Assembly: GCA_937924465.1 (NCBI GenBank) | Contig: CALDSP010000076.1 | Coordinates: forward strand, 1 to 7,044 | Source: an uncultured Leptospiraceae bacterium | Lineage (GTDB): Bacteria > Spirochaetota > Leptospiria > Leptospirales > Leptospiraceae | Direction of reading: 5' to 3' | Length of the DNA: 7,044 bases | Shown: positions 1-6,291 of the stretch, in pieces | Layout: the number at the start of each line of letters is the position of its first letter | Position numbering within the stretch: the stretch's first letter is position 1 | Notes under the pieces: model-generated | What the model saw: only the letters and a program-made list of their open reading frames with translations | Told to the model about the DNA's origin: nothing | The model's database searches: none | Program-made: the position numbers and the translations under genes

Positions 1-378
1 CATAAATTTACTTTTTGGACCAAAGGCTGGTTTTTTCATAGTTCCTTCTACAAAATCAAAGACTTCTATTTTCAAGCAGTTATTTTCTGGATCTTCTTGA
101 TTACCAACGCTTTCTACACATTCATCACCGTTTAATTTACCTTTGTAAACCAAAGTATTTCTAGGTAAGGTTTTAATTTTTGCGACTAAAATCTTAGAAT
201 GTTCTTTCATTCCTTCATTTAACTTTTGAATGTTCTTATTCAAGAGTTTTTCTGCTTCTTCCAAATTTTTTCCGTAAAGAGGATCTTGGAGTTTTTCTTT
301 TAGTTGGCTTTCGGGAATATCTTCTGCATAAGCAAAAACAAAGAAAGTAAATGATACAAAGATTATTGGCAATCTCAT
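1..378 (-). CDS. exported small protein of unknown function (C-terminus beyond the window)
   Basis: I do not recognise this protein. The frame is open for 126 codons from ATG at 378 to the left edge without a stop, so the C-terminus is missing. The start is supported by GAGG at 387-390, 8 bases upstream. Residues 1-18 look like a Sec signal peptide: a short MR start, a hydrophobic core rich in Phe and Val (about 5-15), and an A-Y-A signal peptidase I site with cleavage before E19. I see no lipobox cysteine. Residues 26-66 are Lys/Glu-rich and probably helical. The rest looks like a beta-rich folded part with two cysteines, C87 and C101, which could form a disulfide outside the cytoplasm. It lies 27 bp downstream of pcnB on the same strand and is probably co-transcribed. 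A periplasmic or surface location is inferred; function is unknown. Confidence 0.8.
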   Translation of the reverse strand, partial: MRLPIIFVSFTFFVFAYAEDIPESQLKEKLQDPLYGKNLEEAEKLLNKNIQKLNEGMKEHSKILVAKIKTLPRNTLVYKGKLNGDECVESVGNQEDPENNCLKIEVFDFVEGTMKKPAFGPKSKFM

Positions 379-405
379 TTTTTATACCTCAAATTGATTA
401 TCGTC

Positions 406-1887
406 TTAAACATCAAATTCCTCTATAGTATTTCGAAGATTTGAATCGGCTATATCTTGAATTTTGGTTTGATCTATTTTTTCTTCTTTATTCTTGGGGT
501 TTGTATTGCTTGGAGGGTTTAATACTTCTTTGTGTTTACTTTTTTTTCTGGAAGAGTTCTTGGAAATTTTTGCATTTAGAGAATTTCCTTTATGTAAGGG
601 TTTTGATGGACGAATTCGAGCAGAAATTTCCCAAAAAAAAGCAGATTGTAAAGCAGCTTCATTTTGTTCTACTTCAGCTAAGATTTTAAAGTATAGAAAA
701 GCATCGTAAAAGTAATCCTTAGAACGAAAAATATCATTTTGTGATTTATTTTTTTCATTTGTCTTGAGAAATCTTGGTTGAGAGGCATAAATTTTGACTA
801 GTCGGGTTTTTTCTCGACGAGGAATTTCCATTCGAGAGCATATTGGTTCAAGAGCACTTTTTATAATTTGAATTAACTTTCCAGATTCTGATTTGATTTT
901 TCTTTCTACAATGTCGGAAAAGAGCAAAACGTAAAAAATAGAAGAAGTAAGCTCTTCTCGTTCTTTGAGTTTTCTATCTGCTATTTGCAATAACTTTCCC
1001 ACTTTAGTTTCATAAAAATATTTCCCCGCGTTTTGACCTTTATAATTTTTGTCTAGCTCTGCAACTTCTTTGAATAATATTTCAAATAAATAATTTTCTG
1101 CAAGTCCCTTGAAGATTTTGGCAGATTCCCAAGTTCGAAAAATTTTATTGTATTCTTCTAACATTCTAGAAGGAGAGGCTTTTGCTAATTCTGCTCTATT
1201 TTGGTAAATTGCTTCTTTTGTTTTCTTTTCTATAGTTAAACCAAGCAAAACACTTATTTTCACTGCTCGAAGCATTCTAACAGGATCTTCTTTGAAAGAA
1301 ATTGAAGGATCCCCAATCACTCGTAAAATTCGATTTTTAATATCTTCATATCCCCCAACATAATCAATGATAGATTCGTTTCTTGGATCATAGTAAAGAG
1401 CATTGACAGTGAAATCTCTTCTGGCTGCATCTTCTATTGGAGTGCCATACTTGTTGTCTCGCTTTAATAAAATTTCTTTTTTTTCTTCTAATAACTCTTG
1501 GTTGGTCCTGTGTTCAGGTAAAGAACGAAAAGTGCTCACTTCTATTACTTTTCCTTTAAAGAGAATATGTACGATTTTAAATCGTTTCCCAATGATTCGA
1601 CAATTATTAAATACATTTTTGATTTGATTTGGAGTAGCAGTAGTTACTACATCAAAGTCTTTTGGTTTTCTATCTAAAAGCATATCTCGAATACAACCGC
1701 CCACTAAATAGCTTTTATGTCCAAAACGATTCAAACGATGGATAATTTTAAGAGCATCTTCATCCATCATGCTTTTTCTAAGATTGTGAATTTCTTTATA
1801 ATATCTTTTGCCATCAGGATGTTTTAAAATTTCATCTACAGTAACTTGTTTTTTCTTTTGGAAAAGATTCATTATGAATTTTATCAT
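406..1887 (-). CDS. pcnB: poly(A) polymerase, class II nucleotidyltransferase superfamily
   Basis: Cytoplasmic enzyme expected to add 3' A-tails to RNA, which in bacteria promotes RNA decay. The 493-residue product shows the class II nucleotidyltransferase core in order: LVGGCIRD (61-68), the metal-binding KDFDV with acidic DFD at 77-79, RRDFTVNA (156-163) and EDPVRMLRA (200-208). The stretch around RIIGKRFKIVH (97-107) fits the basic signature that separates bacterial poly(A) polymerases from the closely related CCA-adding enzymes, so PcnB is preferred. A CCA-adding role cannot be fully excluded. From about residue 427 the protein ends in a basic, low-complexity, probably disordered tail rich in Lys, Asn and Ser; PcnB proteins commonly end in a basic RNA-binding tail. 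The ATG at 1887 is chosen over the one at 1872 because AGGA (1895-1898) sits 7 bases upstream, while the second has no ribosome binding site. It is divergent from gap and followed by a small exported-protein gene. Confidence 0.9.
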   Translation of the reverse strand: MIKFIMNLFQKKKQVTVDEILKHPDGKRYYKEIHNLRKSMMDEDALKIIHRLNRFGHKSYLVGGCIRDMLLDRKPKDFDVVTTATPNQIKNVFNNCRIIGKRFKIVHILFKGKVIEVSTFRSLPEHRTNQELLEEKKEILLKRDNKYGTPIEDAARRDFTVNALYYDPRNESIIDYVGGYEDIKNRILRVIGDPSISFKEDPVRMLRAVKISVLLGLTIEKKTKEAIYQNRAELAKASPSRMLEEYNKIFRTWESAKIFKGLAENYLFEILFKEVAELDKNYKGQNAGKYFYETKVGKLLQIADRKLKEREELTSSIFYVLLFSDIVERKIKSESGKLIQIIKSALEPICSRMEIPRREKTRLVKIYASQPRFLKTNEKNKSQNDIFRSKDYFYDAFLYFKILAEVEQNEAALQSAFFWEISARIRPSKPLHKGNSLNAKISKNSSRKKSKHKEVLNPPSNTNPKNKEEKIDQTKIQDIADSNLRNTIEEFDV

Positions 1888-1919
1888 GTCGTTTTCCTAG
1901 GATGAGTTGTAAAAGAAAA

Positions 1920-1950
1920 TTGACAAGTATAAAAATTACATAATTAAAAT
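1920..1950 (+). promoter_or_regulatory. probable sigma-70-type promoter of the gap operon
   Basis: A perfect TTGACA lies at 1920-1925. The best -10 candidate is TAAAAT at 1945-1950 (five of six matches), with a 19-bp spacer that is longer than the ideal 17. The spacing leaves some doubt; TAATTA at 1941-1946 is a weaker alternative. With the first choice, transcription would start near 1957, about 46 bases before the gap start codon. No other promoter-like sequence is evident between pcnB and gap, so this would drive the four-gene operon. Confidence 0.55.
1926..1931 (-). promoter_or_regulatory. possible -10 element for pcnB
   Basis: On the minus strand this reads TATACT, a five-of-six match to the TATAAT -10 box. 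It would place a transcript start near 1919, giving a leader of about 31 bases before pcnB. No convincing -35 box lies 16-18 bases further upstream; that stretch is only A/T-rich. The element abuts the TTGACA assigned to the opposite promoter at 1920-1925, so the two promoters would compete for polymerase. It could be chance in AT-rich DNA. Confidence 0.3.
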
Positions 1951-1956
1951 TTTTGC

Positions 1957-1973
1957 TTGCCTCTGAAAGGCAA
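1957..1973 (+). promoter_or_regulatory. stem-loop in the gap leader
   Basis: TTGCCT (1957-1962) pairs perfectly with AGGCAA (1968-1973) around the 5-base loop CTGAA. A T-run follows at 1976-1981. An alternative, mutually exclusive pairing joins 1946-1956 with 1970-1980 and has one T-T mismatch. If transcription starts near 1957, the six-bp hairpin would sit at the very 5' end of the operon mRNA, where such structures can slow decay. It could also act as a weak attenuator because of the T-run. The pairing is seen directly; the role is inferred. Confidence 0.4.
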
Positions 1974-2002
1974 AATTTTTTCATAAAGGAAAGGAGATAA
2001 AG

Positions 2003-3010
2003 ATGATCAAGGTAGCCATAAATGGATTCGGAAGGATTGGAAGATTAGTTTTAAGAAATGGTTTAAATGATTCTAACCTAGAATTTGTAGCCGTAAATGA
2101 TTTAGTTCCTCCCGACAACTTAGCTTATTTATTTAAATATGATTCGACGCATGGAAAGTTTCAAGGTAGTGTGGAGCATGATGACAATCATTTAATTATC
2201 AATGGAAAAAAGATTCGTTGTTTTGCAGAAAAAGATCCTGAAAAACTCCCTTGGAAAGATTTAGGGGTTGATTTTGTTGTAGAATCGACGGGATTATTTA
2301 CCTCAAAAGAAGGAGCAAGTAAACATCTTCTAGCTGGAGCTAAAAAAGTAGTAATCTCTGCTCCTGCCAAAGACAAAACCGTACCTACCTTTGTCATGGG
2401 CGTGAACGAACAAAAATATAATCCTTCAACGGATCACATTGTTTCCAATGCATCTTGTACAACTAATTGTCTTGCACCCATGGTGAAAGTTGTTTTAGAT
2501 AATTTTGGCATAGAAGAAGGACTTATGACCACCGTTCATGCCATGACAGCAACCCAACCTACTGTAGATGGTCCTTCTAAAAAAGATTTTCGAGGTGGTA
2601 GAGGTGCAGCTCAAAACATAATTCCTGCATCTACCGGTGCAGCAAAAGCAGTAGCTCTTTGTATTCCTGAAGTAGAGGGAAAACTTACTGGAATGGCTTT
2701 TCGAGTTCCTACACCCGACGTTTCCGTTGTAGATTTAACTGTAAGAACTACTAAAACCACCTCTTTAGATGAAATTAAAAAGAAAATGAAAGAAGCTAGT
2801 GAAACAACTATGAAAGGTATTTTAGGCTATACGGAAGAAGAAGTGGTTTCGAATGACTTTGTAAGTTCTACTTATTCCTCTATTTTTGATGCGGGAGCTT
2901 GTATTCAACTCAACGGAAATTTTTTTAAACTAATTTCATGGTATGACAATGAAATGGGTTATTCCTGCCGAGTGGTAGATTTAATTCGTTACATGGCTCA
3001 AAAAGGATAA
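2003..3010 (+). CDS. gap: glyceraldehyde-3-phosphate dehydrogenase, type I
   Basis: Cytoplasmic glycolytic and gluconeogenic enzyme that oxidises glyceraldehyde-3-phosphate with NAD+ and phosphate to 1,3-bisphosphoglycerate. The 335-residue length is normal. The N-terminal Rossmann fold has NGFGRIGR (7-14), with D33 (in VNDL) where NAD-specific enzymes bind the adenosine ribose. The active-site segment SNASCTTNCLAP (148-159) contains the nucleophile C152, and H179 (TVHAMTATQ) is the catalytic base. The phosphate-site segment around 200-215 and the C-terminal WYDNEMGYSCRVVDL (313-327) are intact, so it should be fully active. The start is fixed by AAGGAG at 1991-1996, 6 bases upstream. It is the first gene of a run with pgk, tpiA and a patatin-like gene; only one base separates its TAA from the pgk ATG, implying translational coupling. 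Confidence 0.97.
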   Translation: MIKVAINGFGRIGRLVLRNGLNDSNLEFVAVNDLVPPDNLAYLFKYDSTHGKFQGSVEHDDNHLIINGKKIRCFAEKDPEKLPWKDLGVDFVVESTGLFTSKEGASKHLLAGAKKVVISAPAKDKTVPTFVMGVNEQKYNPSTDHIVSNASCTTNCLAPMVKVVLDNFGIEEGLMTTVHAMTATQPTVDGPSKKDFRGGRGAAQNIIPASTGAAKAVALCIPEVEGKLTGMAFRVPTPDVSVVDLTVRTTKTTSLDEIKKKMKEASETTMKGILGYTEEEVVSNDFVSSTYSSIFDAGACIQLNGNFFKLISWYDNEMGYSCRVVDLIRYMAQKG

Positions 3011-3011
3011 A

Positions 3012-4205
3012 ATGAATTTACCGAGAGTAGAACAAGCTGATGTCAAATCAAAAAGAATCTTAGTTAGAATCGATTTAGAACAAATTGAGCTCCAAAGCAA
3101 AAACACAGAAAATCCAAGCCTGCAAAGGTTTTTACCAACTTTAGAACTTTTAACAAAACGAGGAGGTCGAGTCCTCCTCCTTTCTCATTTAGGAATTCCA
3201 AAAAATTCTTCTGAAACAAGATGGAGTTTAGGTCCCTACGCTGAATTGATTTCTAAATCACTCAATCAAAAGGTAAGGTTCATTAGCTCTACAAACTTAG
3301 AAGAATGGAAAGAGGTAAGCTTGCAACTTCAAGATGGAGAAATTGTTCTTTTGGAAAATTTAAATTATTTTTCAGAAGAAACAGAATGTTCTCTTGAGTT
3401 TATTAAGAAACTTTCAGAGCTTGGAGATGTTTTTGTAAATGAAGCCTTTTCACTATCTAACAAAAAGTTAGCTTCTACAACAGGACTTCCTCAAATCTTA
3501 GAGTCTTATGCTGGAAGTTTGTTTTTTCGAGAAGTAGACATTTTCTACCATTTGCTGTCTCGTCCTACTAAACCTTTCGTTGCCATTTTGGGAGGTTCTA
3601 GACTTTCTGTTAGGTGGAGGGTTTTAAATACTCTTCTGACACGAGTCAATTCTTTTCTAATTGGAGGTGGAATTGCTTATACTTTTTTAAAATCTAGAGC
3701 AGTTCCAGTTGGCAATTCAATTATAGAAAAAGATTATGAAGTTCTTGCTCATCAATTTATTGAGAAAGCCGGTGTAGAAGGTGTACAAATTCAACTCCCA
3801 ATTGACCATGTAATCGCAGAGAGCTTTTCAGAAAATAGTAAAATCAAATCTGTAGATAAAATGGGAATCTTGGATGGTTGGTTTGGAATGGATATTGGTT
3901 CTAAAACCTTGTCTGCTTTTGAAAAAGCCATCAAGAATGCAGGAACTATTTTTTGGCTAGGTCCTATGGGAGTGATTGAATTTGAAAAATTTGCTAATGG
4001 AACTCAAAAATTAGCTAAGATTCTTTCTAAGTCTTCCGCGAAAACTATTGTAAGTGGTAAAGACACAGTTTCTATGGTATACAGGTCTAAACTAGAAGGA
4101 AAATTTACGCATATATCTACGGGAAATGGGGTTTGTATTGAACTTTTAGAAGGAAAACTCCTTCCTGGTGTGCAAGCTTTGCTGAAAAATAAGGAGATAG
4201 AATGA
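3012..4205 (+). CDS. pgk: phosphoglycerate kinase-family protein with a degenerate active site
   Basis: By length (397 residues), fold signatures and position between gap and tpiA this is phosphoglycerate kinase, which swaps phosphate between 1,3-bisphosphoglycerate and ADP. Scaffold motifs persist: LLLSHLG (55-61), PFVAILGG (188-195), IGGGIAYTFLKS (217-228), DGWFGMDIG (288-296), GPMGV (317-321), HISTG (367-371) and LEGKLLPGV (379-387). Catalytic positions do not. RVDFN is RIDLE (N to E23). The TRI arginine is S36. SHLGRP is SHLGIP (I62). LENxRF is LENLNY (N118). GTAHRAH is replaced by SLSNKKL (147-153). GGAKVSDK is GGSRLSVR (194-201). WNGPMG is WLGPMG, GGGD is SGKD (348-351) and STGGG is STGNG. 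Only D21, H59, E323 and D351 remain of the usual set. The start is one base after the gap stop with AGGA at 3004-3007, and the end overlaps tpiA. The frame is intact, so an expressed pseudoenzyme or altered function is likelier than decay. Confidence 0.9.
   Translation: MNLPRVEQADVKSKRILVRIDLEQIELQSKNTENPSLQRFLPTLELLTKRGGRVLLLSHLGIPKNSSETRWSLGPYAELISKSLNQKVRFISSTNLEEWKEVSLQLQDGEIVLLENLNYFSEETECSLEFIKKLSELGDVFVNEAFSLSNKKLASTTGLPQILESYAGSLFFREVDIFYHLLSRPTKPFVAILGGSRLSVRWRVLNTLLTRVNSFLIGGGIAYTFLKSRAVPVGNSIIEKDYEVLAHQFIEKAGVEGVQIQLPIDHVIAESFSENSKIKSVDKMGILDGWFGMDIGSKTLSAFEKAIKNAGTIFWLGPMGVIEFEKFANGTQKLAKILSKSSAKTIVSGKDTVSMVYRSKLEGKFTHISTGNGVCIELLEGKLLPGVQALLKNKEIE
3160..3179 (+). other. GC-rich hairpin inside the pgk coding region
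   Basis: GAGGAGG (3160-3166) and CCTCCTC (3173-3179) form a perfect 7-bp stem around the 6-base loop TCGAGT, about 150 bases into pgk. It encodes part of RGGRVLLLS and uses GTC CTC CTC codons, unlike the A/T-ending codons dominant elsewhere in the operon. The left arm contains a strong Shine-Dalgarno-like AGGAGG, but no start codon follows at a usable distance. No clean T-run follows, so it is not a standard terminator. Confidence 0.4.
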
Positions 4206-4951
4206 GGAAAAAAATTATTGCTGGAAATTGGAAAATGAATTTGGGAGCTCTTCAAGTGGCACAGCTCACAGAGGGTATTAAACATGGATTAGAAAAAACT
4301 AATCCAAAGTATGAAATCTTAGTATTTCCTTCTTTTGTGCATCTTCATATGACAGTGGAAATTTTTCGAGAAACTAGAGTAAAAGTCGGAGCACAGAATT
4401 TTTATCCATCTAAATTAGCGGCTTATACAGGGGAAATTTCTTGCGATCAACTAAAAGACTTTGGAATTCAATATGTATTGATTGGACATTCCGAACGAAG
4501 ACAATTTCTTCTTGAAACTAATGAGTTTCTGAACAAGAAAGTTTTACACGCTCTTTCAGAACACATGCTTCCTATGCTTTGTGTAGGAGAAACTCTAGAA
4601 GAAAGAGAAGCAGGAAAAACTTTTGAAGTAGTGAAAGAACAAATTCACAAAGGCTTAAAGGATGTTCCTCTTGAAGAAGTTTCTCGGCTTTCTATTGCTT
4701 ATGAGCCAGTTTGGGCAATTGGAACAGGAAAGGTAGCTACACCCGAACAAGCAGAGGAAGTGCATGCTTTTATTCGACAGGAAATACAATCTTTATTTAA
4801 ACCTGAAATTGCAGAGAACATGTCCATTCTTTATGGAGGTTCAGTAAAGCCAGATAACATTGCAGAACTTCTTGCTAAACCAAATATTGATGGAGGATTA
4901 GTAGGAGGAGCGAGCCAAAAAGCGGATTCTTTTTTAGCTTTATTAAAATGA
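4202..4951 (+). CDS. tpiA: triosephosphate isomerase
   Basis: Cytoplasmic enzyme that interconverts dihydroxyacetone phosphate and glyceraldehyde-3-phosphate. The 249-residue TIM-barrel length is normal. All hallmarks are present: AGNWKMN (7-13) with substrate-binding N9 and K11, the electrophile H96 in IGHSERR (94-100), conserved C127, the catalytic base E168 in YEPVWAIGTGK (167-177) with its mobile loop, the phosphate-binding YGGSVKPDN (211-219), and the C-terminal GGLVGGAS (231-238). Nothing suggests loss of activity, in contrast to the PGK upstream. The ATG overlaps the pgk TGA by 4 bp (ATGA). AAGGAG at 4191-4196, inside the pgk end, provides the ribosome binding site 5 bases upstream, so the two are translationally coupled. 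A patatin-like gene begins 4 bases after its stop. Confidence 0.97.
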   Translation: MRKKIIAGNWKMNLGALQVAQLTEGIKHGLEKTNPKYEILVFPSFVHLHMTVEIFRETRVKVGAQNFYPSKLAAYTGEISCDQLKDFGIQYVLIGHSERRQFLLETNEFLNKKVLHALSEHMLPMLCVGETLEEREAGKTFEVVKEQIHKGLKDVPLEEVSRLSIAYEPVWAIGTGKVATPEQAEEVHAFIRQEIQSLFKPEIAENMSILYGGSVKPDNIAELLAKPNIDGGLVGGASQKADSFLALLK

Positions 4952-4955
4952 TTCC

Positions 4956-5879
4956 ATGTTAAAATTACCTTCCCCTTATGAAGTGAACCTTGCAGTAGCA
5001 GGAGGAGGATGTAAAGCATTTTATGCTCTTGGATTTGGAAGTAAACTCAGAGAGTTTGGAGTCCGATTCAAGGGCATGTCCGGAGTGAGTGCAGGGGCAG
5101 CTATGATCCTTTGTATTCTTTCAGAAACAGAGGAAAAAAGTGTAGAATATATTGCCTCTTTAACTCGAAGAAATGAAAAAAATTTTGATCTTGCCCGAAT
5201 TTTTCGTAAGCAACATCCCTTTCCCCATGAAAATATTTACAGAAGGACCATTCGGTATGGACTGAATTTTGAGAAGGTTCGAACTTCTCCAGTAAAAATT
5301 TATATTCAAGCTATTCAAGCAATTCCAAAACAAAAAGACAAACTAGGGGATTTTATAAACAAAGCTAAACTCATTTCTCAAACCGCAAGAGCTTATATTT
5401 TAGATGAAATTGATAAAGAGAAAGGAATAGAATCCAACAGGGTCCAAAAGATTGTAGAAAAGTGGAACTTGAAAGAAATTATATATACTAATGAAGATCT
5501 AAATGATGAAAAAGTTTTAGAGCAAATTATTTTAAACTCTTCTAGTGTTCCACCTGTTGTAGAATTTCAAAGTGACAAAGAAGCATATTTTTTAGATGGA
5601 GGACTGACTAATAACCTACTGCTAGAAGTATTTCCTTTACAAGAAAAAAAAATTGGAATTTATTATGAAAAGACAACCATAATAGGAAAAGATCCAAAAG
5701 TTTTAGAAAATACTTTGCTCATTTATCCTTCTCGGCCTCTCAAAATTACTTCTTTTGATTATACTAATCCAGAAGGGCTGATTGATACTTTTGAATTAGG
5801 TAGAAAAGATGCAGAAACAAAAAAAGAAGAAATTTTAGAATTTGCAAAAAAATCATTCATTGAAAGTTTATTGATTTAG
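4956..5879 (+). CDS. patatin-like phospholipase family protein
   Basis: Predicted acyl hydrolase of the patatin fold, which uses a Ser-Asp dyad to cleave acyl chains from phospholipids or other lipids. The 307-residue protein opens with the oxyanion-hole segment VAGGGCKAFYALG (14-26), where the usual GGGxRG appears as GGGCKA. The nucleophile elbow GVSAG (43-47) follows with S45, preceded by the typical beta strand ending GMSG. The catalytic Asp is D214 in the DGG motif of YFLDGGLTNN (211-220), preceded by SSVPPVV, a typical patatin approach to this strand. I see no signal peptide or membrane segment, so the protein is probably cytoplasmic or membrane-associated; substrate is unknown. The ATG lies 4 bases after the tpiA stop and has no clear Shine-Dalgarno sequence, so translation probably depends on coupling to tpiA. 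The TAG stop is 2 bases from the convergent tmRNA gene. Confidence 0.88.
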   Translation: MLKLPSPYEVNLAVAGGGCKAFYALGFGSKLREFGVRFKGMSGVSAGAAMILCILSETEEKSVEYIASLTRRNEKNFDLARIFRKQHPFPHENIYRRTIRYGLNFEKVRTSPVKIYIQAIQAIPKQKDKLGDFINKAKLISQTARAYILDEIDKEKGIESNRVQKIVEKWNLKEIIYTNEDLNDEKVLEQIILNSSSVPPVVEFQSDKEAYFLDGGLTNNLLLEVFPLQEKKIGIYYEKTTIIGKDPKVLENTLLIYPSRPLKITSFDYTNPEGLIDTFELGRKDAETKKEEILEFAKKSFIESLLI

Positions 5880-5881
5880 TA

Positions 5882-6229
5882 TGGAGACGCCGGGGCTCGA
5901 ACCCGGGTCCTATTGCACAACCAACTTAGCCTCTACATGCTTAGAAAGTGTATTGGACTTCGCGTAAGTTTTACCCACTTTCAGGGATTCTGACGCTATC
6001 GACTTTGATACATTTTTGCCCGAGTCGACAACGAAGCAAAAACGCCACTTGCTCAGTGACGGTACACAATCCCGCATGTGGAAAGGACTGCTTCCCGTAG
6101 CCGCTTAATTAAGCAGCTAAAGCGTATTCGTTGTTAGCAGTTATTTGCTTGAAGGTTTTTAGAGAGGTCCTTCCCCCCTGCATGCCACTAAGCCATTGTC
6201 CACAACAGTCGAAACCAAAAATCGTCCCC
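5882..6229 (-). ncRNA. ssrA: transfer-messenger RNA (tmRNA), one-piece
   Basis: Rescues stalled ribosomes by acting first as an alanyl-tRNA and then as a short mRNA that tags the nascent chain for proteolysis; it works with SmpB. The 5' end GGGGACG (6229-6223) pairs with CGTCTCC near the 3' end (5889-5883) to give a 7-bp acceptor stem. The stem contains the G3-U wobble that alanyl-tRNA synthetase reads, followed by discriminator A at 5882. The T-arm is a perfect CCGGG/CCCGG stem around TTCGAGC, and the 5' domain has the conserved GGTTTCGAC. CTTAG near the 5' side can pair with CTAAG near the 3' side as part of the long connecting helix. The encoded length is 348 bases, normal for one-piece tmRNA. 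No CCA is encoded: the genomic sequence continues TAC, so the end must be added enzymatically. I found no convincing promoter directly upstream; 6230-6291 is AT-rich with no clear element. Confidence 0.96.
6109..6138 (-). other. tmRNA tag-peptide reading frame (ANNEYALAA)
   Basis: Within the tmRNA, translation resumes at GCT (6138-6136), preceded by ATAACT, which resembles the conserved upstream recognition stretch. It reads Ala-Asn-Asn-Glu-Tyr-Ala-Leu-Ala-Ala and stops at TAA (6111-6109). The ALAA end is the classic degradation signal recognised by ClpXP-type proteases. Confidence 0.93.
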
Positions 6230-6291
6230 TTTCTTTGTTTGACGATGATCTTTATCCAAAGTTTTTAAAGCCTTGAAAATAACAAGCCTTT

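Noticed and set aside
441..709. Two plus-strand reading frames of 71 and 82 codons
   Set aside because: They lie antisense to the 3' end of pcnB, have no ribosome binding site, and are rich in Phe/Leu as expected from reading A-rich lysine codons backwards.
1403..1627. 74-codon plus-strand reading frame
   Set aside because: It is antisense to the conserved catalytic region of pcnB, whose motifs explain the sequence; it has no start signal of its own.
2188..2397. 69-codon minus-strand reading frame
   Set aside because: It is a shadow of gap, whose conserved protein sequence accounts for these bases.
3012..4205. pgk as a frameshifted or decayed pseudogene
   Set aside because: The frame is uninterrupted at normal length, begins and ends in coupled junctions, and keeps many scaffold motifs; changes cluster at ligand sites rather than at random.
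4004..4285. 93-codon minus-strand reading frame over the pgk/tpiA junction
   Set aside because: It is antisense to the conserved C-terminus of PGK and N-terminus of TPI, with Ser/Pro/Phe-rich shadow composition.
4831..5019. 62-codon minus-strand reading frame
   Set aside because: It is antisense to the tpiA end and patatin start; no independent coding signal.
6230..6291. Promoter for tmRNA
   Set aside because: Nothing convincing at the proper distance: the bases just upstream of the 5' end are A-rich with no TATAAT-like box at -10. TTGTTA-like and TAAAGA-like hexamers further up have poor spacing.
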